This document shows, piece after piece, positions 6,603 to 12,107 of a stretch of 12,107 bases of DNA. Each line of letters opens with the position of its first letter. Position 1 is the stretch's first letter. The stretch is from Pseudomonadales bacterium (GTDB lineage: Bacteria > Pseudomonadota > Gammaproteobacteria > Pseudomonadales > Azotimanducaceae). The DNA lies in the NCBI GenBank assembly GCA_028822125.1, contig JAPKEK010000024.1:1-12107 (forward strand), written 5' to 3'. The translations under genes and the position numbers were made by a program. The notes under the pieces were generated by a model that saw nothing but the letters and a program-made list of their open reading frames with translations, had not been told where the DNA came from and did not search any database.

Positions 6603-8996
6603 TTAAAATTTCTTTTTCAAGCGAAGACCCATGGTGCGAGGCCGGTTAATGGTTACCCGTTTATCGTAACTGGCGCCATTGATGAATACCTCACCGCGTT
6701 CATCTGTAACGTTTTTAACATAGAACTCAGCAGCCCAGCCCTCTTGCTCGACGCCGAAGGCCAGGTTCAGGATCTGGTAAGGATCCTGCAGATCCCGAGT
6801 TCGAGTAGATGAAGTTCCATATAGTAGGTTATAGGACTCACCGGTATGGGTGAAAGCGCCCTGTATAAACGCGTCCAAGCCTAACAGCTCAAAATTATAA
6901 CGGGAGGTAACACTCCATTTCAGTTCAGGTACTCTGGGTAGCTCGATTCCAGCGGGCGCTTCTGGGTCTGTGACGCCTTCGTTGGCTGAATTCAGCCAAT
7001 AGCTTTCGGATAATTCTGCCTGGATATAGGATAAGCCAAAATTGATATCCCAGTTTTCATTGATCAGAAAGGACCCGTCAATCTCAAAACCATCGCTGGT
7101 GGCATTGCCCACATTATCGGTTAGCGTTAATACTGACACCGAATAATCTATCTTCGATAGTTGAAAGTTATCCCACTCCTGAGTATACACAGCTGCATTA
7201 AATCGCAGCCGACCATCCATCAGGGTGGTCTTGATTCCTGCTTCATAGCTGGTCAGGAAATCAGGATCATAAGTGCCGCCAACCACCGTGTTGTAGACTC
7301 TGTTCAGGCCGCCTGGGCGATAGCCTTCTGACCAGCTGCCGTAAACCATGACATCATTGTTAATAGTGTAAGTCACGTTGAGTTTACTAACGCTGTCAGA
7401 GTCATTGGTCTGCAGGTCAGTATTGAAATCCTCGGTCCTGGGTCCATAGCGGTCCGGCCACCAGATGGTTCCGGAAAAGCCGATTAGCTGAGAGTCATAG
7501 TCAAAGTAGCGAGTGCTATAGGCCATGGAAACCGAGTCGGTTATATCAAAGGTGATTTCACCAAAATAGGCGGTTTCTTCATTGGATCTGTATTGATCAG
7601 TGGTCCAGTATATGTCAGGTTCTTCTAATGCAGCAGGCGTACCAGCACCTGTCACATCGGTCGTCAGTTCGGCTAATCCCAGTACGTGCCATTCCAGATC
7701 AAAATCATGAAAGGCTTCTTCATAAAAAACACCTACCAGCCAGCGAAGTCTAGAATCCTGGCCCGATACTAGGCGAAGCTCATGGTTTTCCCGTCCATAT
7801 TCCATGTCACCGGTAAACTTGATACTTGGATCGACGCAATCACCAAAATAAGATACGTAACAGGAATAGTAAGAAGACACGTATCCTGGCGACAAAGTGG
7901 CATCAGAGTATAGGGAGTAGTCGGTATCAAAATAGGCTTCTCGTTCCAGATCTGAGGTTGTATAGGTCAGCGTCATGTCACCGATTTTGCCTTCGACTAC
8001 CAGCGATAGCTGGGTCCAGTCGTCAGACCGGGTATCAGCTTCGAAACGCATCACCTCGAGATCGCCTACGTCGGCAGGGTCATGATCCCATACGCCGTTA
8101 GACTCTAATTCCTGGCGCATGACACCGGCTGTTATGGTCCAGTTTTCACCTAAATCAACTGCCAGCTTTGCGCGCATTCCGGTTGTTTCTGCGGTATTAA
8201 AATCTTTTTCGGCCAGCGTTTCATTAGTCAGGGTGATATCAGCCGCCTTGGCTATCAAGTCGGCCTGCGTTACCGGGTCAAGGCCATCTCTGATATATTG
8301 ATAGTCGATGGTATGAGATCCTTCGACATTATCGATAAAACCGGCTTCATCCTTACTCCACGCTACCAGGCGAATGGCTGCACTTTCGCCCAGCGGTATG
8401 TTGACGAATCCTTCAAACAGATGACCGTCACCGCCTTTTGTGACACTGTTGACTTCAACGTCAATCCCCCCCTCAAAAACACCGGGTTCAGGTTGGTTGG
8501 TTATAATCCTGATGGCGCCTGCCTGGGCATTTGCACCGAACAGGGTGCCCTGCGGTCCAGCCAGCGTTTCTATTCGGTTGACATCGTAAATATGTGGATT
8601 CAGGAAAAAACCGGTTGACGTGACGGGTTGCTCGTCCATATAGACAGAGACATTGGGGTTAGATCCCAGAATGCTCTCACCACCACTCGAGATTCCTCTC
8701 ATATATACGTTGCCGGTACCGGGTCCGAGGGTGACATAATTCATGGAAGGTAACAGCTGGGCAAAATCCTCGAGGTCGCCGACGCCATTGTTATCCAGTT
8801 GTTCGCTGCCGAGGACGCCAATGCTGATAGGGACATCTTGAGCGCTTTGGTCGCGTTTTTGTGCGGTGACTACAATTTCCTCTAATGCCAATGTTTGCGC
8901 GGCACTGGTGTAACCGGCAGTGGTTCCCAAAGCAACTGCGAGTGCTATGGGTTTTAATTTGAATTGCGCTGGTTTGCTAATAAAATGATGGGACAT
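6603..8996 (-). CDS. TonB-dependent outer-membrane receptor
   Basis: Encodes about 797 residues from the ATG at 8996, preferred because AAGGAAG lies just upstream. An in-frame ATG at 9020 would add 8 residues but has no ribosome site. Counting from that longer start, a signal peptide covers about residues 9-41 (LKPIALAVALGTT, then TSAA). The TonB box is EEIVVTAQKR (47-56). The plug domain (about 60-180) contains NVYMRGI and RIETLAGPQGTLFGANAQAGAIRI with conserved spacing. The rest is a 22-strand-type beta-barrel ending in RLKKKF, with the C-terminal aromatic needed for outer-membrane assembly. Two nearby cysteines (YYSCYVSYFGDC) probably close a disulfide in an external loop. Such receptors import siderophores, vitamins, oligosaccharides or other large substrates using TonB-ExbBD energy. 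The ligand is unknown. It is the last gene of the minus-strand block. Confidence 0.93.
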   Translation of the reverse strand: MSHHFISKPAQFKLKPIALAVALGTTAGYTSAAQTLALEEIVVTAQKRDQSAQDVPISIGVLGSEQLDNNGVGDLEDFAQLLPSMNYVTLGPGTGNVYMRGISSGGESILGSNPNVSVYMDEQPVTSTGFFLNPHIYDVNRIETLAGPQGTLFGANAQAGAIRIITNQPEPGVFEGGIDVEVNSVTKGGDGHLFEGFVNIPLGESAAIRLVAWSKDEAGFIDNVEGSHTIDYQYIRDGLDPVTQADLIAKAADITLTNETLAEKDFNTAETTGMRAKLAVDLGENWTITAGVMRQELESNGVWDHDPADVGDLEVMRFEADTRSDDWTQLSLVVEGKIGDMTLTYTTSDLEREAYFDTDYSLYSDATLSPGYVSSYYSCYVSYFGDCVDPSIKFTGDMEYGRENHELRLVSGQDSRLRWLVGVFYEEAFHDFDLEWHVLGLAELTTDVTGAGTPAALEEPDIYWTTDQYRSNEETAYFGEITFDITDSVSMAYSTRYFDYDSQLIGFSGTIWWPDRYGPRTEDFNTDLQTNDSDSVSKLNVTYTINNDVMVYGSWSEGYRPGGLNRVYNTVVGGTYDPDFLTSYEAGIKTTLMDGRLRFNAAVYTQEWDNFQLSKIDYSVSVLTLTDNVGNATSDGFEIDGSFLINENWDINFGLSYIQAELSESYWLNSANEGVTDPEAPAGIELPRVPELKWSVTSRYNFELLGLDAFIQGAFTHTGESYNLLYGTSSTRTRDLQDPYQILNLAFGVEQEGWAAEFYVKNVTDERGEVFINGASYDKRVTINRPRTMGLRLKKKF

Positions 8997-9022
8997 GCTT
9001 CTTCCTTTGCTTGCTGTCATTT

Positions 9023-9052
9023 ACTTGCTTTCACTTGCTTTCACTTGCTTTA
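9023..9052 (-). repeat. 10-bp tandem repeat, three copies, in the receptor leader
   Basis: ACTTGCTTTC (plus strand) is repeated at 9023-9032 and 9033-9042, and once more with a final-base change at 9043-9052. A further CTTGC core occurs at 9010-9014. The period equals about one helical turn. It sits between the likely promoter and the ribosome site of the TonB receptor. Confidence 0.75.
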
Positions 9053-9087
9053 ATTGGACTGCTTTGAATGCATTTCTGCAAAGCCCA

Positions 9088-9116
9088 TTTATACTGTTTT
9101 TTCAGTAATATATCCA
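9088..9116 (-). promoter_or_regulatory. Candidate sigma-70 promoter of the TonB-receptor gene with dyad in the spacer
   Basis: On the minus strand, TGGATA (complement of 9111-9116) and TATAAA (complement of 9088-9093) are separated by exactly 17 bases. The spacer region holds the inverted repeat TACTG-T6-CAGTA (9092-9107), placed where a repressor could block the polymerase. Its predicted start would give a leader of roughly 80 bases that includes the 10-bp repeats. Confidence 0.45.
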
Positions 9117-9154
9117 GTGCCGGGCAAGGTATCTCGGATGCCAGGATGAACCGG

Positions 9155-9172
9155 TGCCTGTATTCTCAGGCA
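9155..9172. repeat. Hairpin downstream of the sulfotransferase gene
   Basis: TGCCTG (9155-9160) and CAGGCA (9167-9172) form a perfect 6-bp stem with a 6-base loop, about 25 bases after the sulfotransferase stop. No U-run follows on the minus strand, so it may be a pause, a processing site or a partial terminator before the receptor gene. Confidence 0.3.
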
Positions 9173-9195
9173 GGTCAGCAGCCTACTGGTAACGC

Positions 9196-11232
9196 TCAGA
9201 TGTTTGTGTTTGCTTGATAAGGGCTTTCTATCTGTTGTTCGTATTGACTGATCAAGCCGCCAAGTTCGGTTTCAAGGGGGCCGAGGTGGTGGGAAAAATT
9301 CCGCCATTGATCAAGCCCCTGCGTATAAATTGGTTGCCTGACCTGTTCTGAGCTGGCGGTTCTGATGGGGCGTTGGGTATTGTGAAAAGCCAAGCATGCG
9401 TCTTCGAAGGGTAATTTGCAGTAGTCGAGCAGTCTTCGAACTTCGTATTGGGTGTTGGCAACGACATTCTCGTAATTTACCCTGAGTACCCTGTCAGGTA
9501 AAACCTGGTCCCAGTGATCCATAAGACGGGCATAGTCTCTGTAATATCTGGCCAGGTCTGGTTGACTATAAGTAAACGGCTGTCCGGCAGCAAAGAGTTG
9601 CTTGAATCCACTGAAGCAAGTAGCCATGGGGTGTCTGCGCGCATCGATTATTTTAGCGTTGGGTAAAAGCAGGTTAATCAAGCCCACATGTTGGAAGTTA
9701 TTTGGCATCTTATCGATAAAGAAGGGTGCATTCTGGCGCTGGATCCGCGTGCGCTCAAGATACTCGCTGCCCAACTCTTGGCATTGCTGCTTAGTCAGCT
9801 CCCATAGTACGTCCGGATATTGGGAGACATCATCTCGATTGCGTTTGCCGCCAAGCCGGCGAGCAATTGATATCATCTCGCGCAGCTCTGATGTGCCATC
9901 CACCTGGCTATGACTGGCCAGGATCTGCTCCAGCAGGGTTGAACCGGATCGGGGCAAACCGACGATAAAGATGGGATCCGCTGCCTGCAGTCCGAATCCT
10001 TTTTTATTGGAGAACAGTTTACGGCTGCAGGTATCAGTCAGGGCCTTTGTTTCTGAGCTGGTGTTGTCGCTGAGGTAATGTTCCTGCTTATTTTTGGCCT
10101 CATTACCCTTTGAATAATATTCGAACGATTCATCATACTGGGCGTTGTCCTCCAAGGCTTTACCTAAAGCAAAACACAGATGAATGAGGTCTCGCAGTGA
10201 ATAGTTATCCCCGGCAATAACAGCTCTCATTTGTTGAATGTCTGCCGGCTCAAATTCGAAGGTTTTCAGATTTGCCAGGCTCCAATAAGCCTCACCCAGT
10301 TCCGCCCGCACGTTGATGGCTTTACGATAGGCGGTAATCGCCTGGCTTCTTCTACCCAGGGTTTTCAGGGCATGTCCATAGCTGGTATGCAGTTGTGCAT
10401 AATTTGGCACTCGTTTTACGAGGTCAGCATATCTTTCTGCTGCCGCTTCGTAATCGCCAATCATCACTTGCACCGAGGCCGCCAGCACGCGGTGCGACAG
10501 ATTCGCAGGGTCTACTTTTTCAAGGTGGTTGATTTCCTGTAAGGCTTGATCGTACTTCTGTGCTTTGCTTAACGCATTGGCATAAGTATTTCTTGCTAAA
10601 TGGTAATCTGGAGCCAGTTTTAGACAGTGTTCCAGTAATAGTTCAGGGTCATGGCGAATGCCCAGTTTGATCCCTATCTCGGCCAATAGACGCAGCACAG
10701 TAACATCGTCTGGGTAGCGTTGCAGATAGTCTTTACAGATGCCCTCAGCCATCCCGTAACGTTCTTGGTTGACCAGTGAGACTGCTTTAAGGATGCCAGG
10801 GTGGCGATGGCTGTAGGTGATCTGGTTACGAAAGGCATTCTCGGCTGCTTCTTCGTTGTCTTCCTGGTACAACAATTCGCCGAGGAGTTGCCAGGTACTG
10901 GTCAGCTTGGGGTTGATTTCTACGGCTTTGCGTAGGGCGGCAACGGCCTGATCAATACGCTGCAGGGCGAAGTAGGTGAATCCAAGTTCCTGATGGACCA
11001 GACCTCCGCCATCGGTCGCTTTGGAAAGTTTCAGCAGGAGTGCTAGGGCTTCGGTATGGCGGCCCAGATTTCTGAAAACACTGGCTTTCAGAAAATTCAC
11101 TTTGGCATCTTTTGGGAACACCTCCAATATGGCCTTAATCTGAGATAGCGCTGGCTCAAATTGCCGAGCTTGAATCATTTCCTGAACTTGGGCAAAGGCT
11201 GCTTTATATGAGCCGGTGGCGTTCTCTGCCAT
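9196..11232 (-). CDS. TPR-repeat sulfotransferase
   Basis: A two-part protein of about 678 residues. Counting from the upstream GTG (11250), residues 15-330 are a series of TPR helix pairs, for example AVAALRKAVEINPKLTSTW, AAAERYADLVKRVPNYAQLH and AITAYRKAINVRAELGEAYW. The sulfotransferase domain begins at DPIFIVGLPRSGSTLLEQIL. There GLPRSGST (431-438) is the 5'-phosphosulfate loop that binds PAPS. ARRHPMATCFSGFK (537-550) is the 3'-phosphate site, and TASSEQVRQPIY (631-642) is the conserved C-terminal segment. The family moves sulfate from PAPS to a hydroxyl or amine of a small molecule, sugar or peptide. The TPR part probably recruits the acceptor. No signal peptide is seen, so it is cytoplasmic. 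The ATG at 11232 with AGG upstream is preferred over the GTG at 11250, which lacks a ribosome site. It lies between a 2OG oxygenase and a TonB receptor on the same strand. Confidence 0.88.
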   Translation of the reverse strand: MAENATGSYKAAFAQVQEMIQARQFEPALSQIKAILEVFPKDAKVNFLKASVFRNLGRHTEALALLLKLSKATDGGGLVHQELGFTYFALQRIDQAVAALRKAVEINPKLTSTWQLLGELLYQEDNEEAAENAFRNQITYSHRHPGILKAVSLVNQERYGMAEGICKDYLQRYPDDVTVLRLLAEIGIKLGIRHDPELLLEHCLKLAPDYHLARNTYANALSKAQKYDQALQEINHLEKVDPANLSHRVLAASVQVMIGDYEAAAERYADLVKRVPNYAQLHTSYGHALKTLGRRSQAITAYRKAINVRAELGEAYWSLANLKTFEFEPADIQQMRAVIAGDNYSLRDLIHLCFALGKALEDNAQYDESFEYYSKGNEAKNKQEHYLSDNTSSETKALTDTCSRKLFSNKKGFGLQAADPIFIVGLPRSGSTLLEQILASHSQVDGTSELREMISIARRLGGKRNRDDVSQYPDVLWELTKQQCQELGSEYLERTRIQRQNAPFFIDKMPNNFQHVGLINLLLPNAKIIDARRHPMATCFSGFKQLFAAGQPFTYSQPDLARYYRDYARLMDHWDQVLPDRVLRVNYENVVANTQYEVRRLLDYCKLPFEDACLAFHNTQRPIRTASSEQVRQPIYTQGLDQWRNFSHHLGPLETELGGLISQYEQQIESPYQANTNI

Positions 11233-11250
11233 AGGTAAGTGGACCTGCAC

Positions 11251-11432
11251 TGGATAGTTTTATGGCCGGTAACAGCAAGTGTTCCGGGCGAACAGAAACC
11301 AGTATACACAGGATTTTTTTGACAAGCACTCCAATGCTACGAGCCTTGGTCAGTGGTTAAGACAAGCCCGGAATTCAAATTAGCATTAGTGTGATGAGGG
11401 CCACCTCAATAGAAGATCAGCTATGCAGGAAT
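11251..11432. promoter_or_regulatory. Gap upstream of the sulfotransferase, with a candidate -10 element
   Basis: On the minus strand, TATACT (complement of 11301-11306) is a strong -10. The nearest good -35, TTGTCA (complement of 11320-11325), is only 13 bases away, and TGCTTG at 16 bases is a poorer match. A promoter here is therefore possible but not settled. A small hairpin TGAGG-GCCA-CCTCA (11395-11408) follows the end of the 2OG oxygenase gene without a U-run. No gene is visible in the gap. Confidence 0.3.
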
Positions 11433-12107
11433 CTAGGGCTGAAGGCGAAACCGATCGATCTGAATATCATCGTCACCCAGGTCCGAATAATTATCCTCCA
11501 CTCTTGCTTTTATATAGTCTCGCCATTTGAAACTTCGGTAAACAGCGGGGCCATCAGACAGTTGGGTGAGGGGCTTCAGGACCGCGTTATTTCCCGGATT
11601 GAAGAAATAAGGCGTGCTGAATCGAGCTCTTCCCTTCACAGGGCGCACGCGATGAAGTGCAGCCTTGTAAGTATTGTTGGACCAGACTTGCATTGCATCG
11701 CCCAGGTTGACAACGATGCTGCCCGGGAGGGGTTGTATGTCAATCCAGCCGTTTTTTACTGAGTAGGTCTGCAGCCCGCCGGTATCATCCTGCAATAGCA
11801 GAGTCAGTACTCCAGGGTCAGTGTGCTGTCCCAGGGCCTGTGCGCCCAGCGGCGTGGTAGCAGTTTGCTCAGCGGTAGTAAGAGGGTCTGACAGGGGATA
11901 ATAATTTAGTCTTACCGTACTGGTACGAGGATCACCAGCAGGTAGCTCTGAGTTATCGATTTGTCGACCCATGATGGCCTTGTAGAGAAGCGCCAGCGTT
12001 CGTTCCGCGATAGTGCTGGACGCATCAAAAAAACGAATCATTACCTCCCGGAAAGACGTGCTGTCCGGCCATTGGTTGATATCCGTATGGCCCGCTCTTG
12101 GTTTCAT
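11433..12107 (-). CDS. Isopenicillin N synthase-like 2-oxoglutarate/Fe(II) dioxygenase (5' partial)
   Basis: 224 residues are visible. The ATG at the window edge is probably internal, because family members are about 320-350 residues long and the N-terminal DIOX_N domain is missing. The double-stranded beta-helix core is complete. VRLNYYP (65-71) leads in. GQHTDPGVLTLLLQDDTGGL carries the iron ligands H95 and D97. ALHRV holds the distal iron ligand H152. RARFSTPYFF gives the R162-x-S164 pair that binds the 2-oxoglutarate carboxylate (or its equivalent). WIDIQPLPGSIVVNLGDAMQVWSNNTYKAALHRV is near-textbook for the family. Enzymes of this type hydroxylate, desaturate or cyclise small molecules or peptides. 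It is the first visible gene of the minus-strand block with the sulfotransferase and receptor. The substrate is unknown. Confidence 0.88.
   Translation of the reverse strand: MKPRAGHTDINQWPDSTSFREVMIRFFDASSTIAERTLALLYKAIMGRQIDNSELPAGDPRTSTVRLNYYPLSDPLTTAEQTATTPLGAQALGQHTDPGVLTLLLQDDTGGLQTYSVKNGWIDIQPLPGSIVVNLGDAMQVWSNNTYKAALHRVRPVKGRARFSTPYFFNPGNNAVLKPLTQLSDGPAVYRSFKWRDYIKARVEDNYSDLGDDDIQIDRFRLQP

Noticed and set aside
8298..8618. Plus-strand ORF of 106 codons
   Set aside because: It is antisense to the well-conserved plug domain of the TonB receptor, with no signature of its own.
9092..9107. LexA (SOS) box at TACTG-T6-CAGTA
   Set aside because: The LexA site is CTGT-N8-ACAG, about 20 bases with its flanks. 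Here the arms are only 6 bases apart, so the half-site spacing is wrong.
11391..11762. Plus-strand ORF of 123 codons
   Set aside because: It lies antisense to the conserved catalytic core of the 2OG-Fe(II) oxygenase and has no family motifs, so it is a shadow frame.
1..12107. CRISPR array, tRNA, rRNA, insertion sequence or phage genes
   Set aside because: No regularly spaced direct repeats of CRISPR size, no tRNA cloverleaf or rRNA stretch, and no transposase or integrase motifs were seen in any frame.

Overview
This window looks like the chromosome of a Gram-negative, probably aquatic or marine, heterotrophic gammaproteobacterium. The supporting evidence is a large TonB-dependent outer-membrane receptor, a Rieske oxygenase, luciferase-like flavin monooxygenases, a TPR-sulfotransferase, a sulfatase tail and medium GC. 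The taxonomic call is inference from gene content, because there is no marker gene here. I see no rRNA, tRNA, CRISPR array, insertion sequence or integrase.

Layout. (1) 3-170 (+) is the C-terminal tail of a gene entering from the left, probably a sulfatase. (2) 234-3623 (-) holds three collinear genes. In transcription order they are a luciferase-like monooxygenase (3623 to 2379), a secreted or anchored AhpC/TSA-type redoxin (2177 to 1506), and a Rieske ring-hydroxylating oxygenase alpha subunit (1430 to 234). (3) 3933-6434 (+) runs divergently and carries a second, shorter luciferase-like flavin oxidoreductase (TTG start) and an MFS transporter (GTG start). (4) A long bidirectional terminator hairpin at 6547-6597 separates these from (5) a minus-strand block. 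In transcription order that block is an isopenicillin N synthase-like 2-oxoglutarate/Fe(II) oxygenase (cut by the right edge), a TPR-sulfotransferase, and a TonB-dependent receptor.

The main discovery candidate is the redoxin at 1506-2177. A standard caller would split it into two ORFs at an in-frame TGA (1902-1904). That TGA sits exactly where the first cysteine of the W-C-P-Y-C redox motif is expected, giving W-UGA-P-Y-C. The frame is intact on both sides. Downstream lies a perfect 7-bp stem with a G-first three-base loop (1871-1887), at about the spacing expected of a bacterial SECIS. The simplest reading is a selenocysteine-containing (UxxC) peroxiredoxin-like protein. A nonsense mutation cannot be excluded from this window alone.

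Second, the 7-mer GTTCAGA (either strand) occurs five times. All five are in the gaps around the oxygenase/MFS genes and none was seen in coding sequence by eye, so it may be an operator or repeat linking these genes. The left half reads as a catabolic or detoxification locus: flavin and Rieske oxygenases, a transporter and a thiol/selenol redoxin. The right half reads as a receptor cassette with two tailoring or modifying enzymes. No substrate can be named from the sequence.
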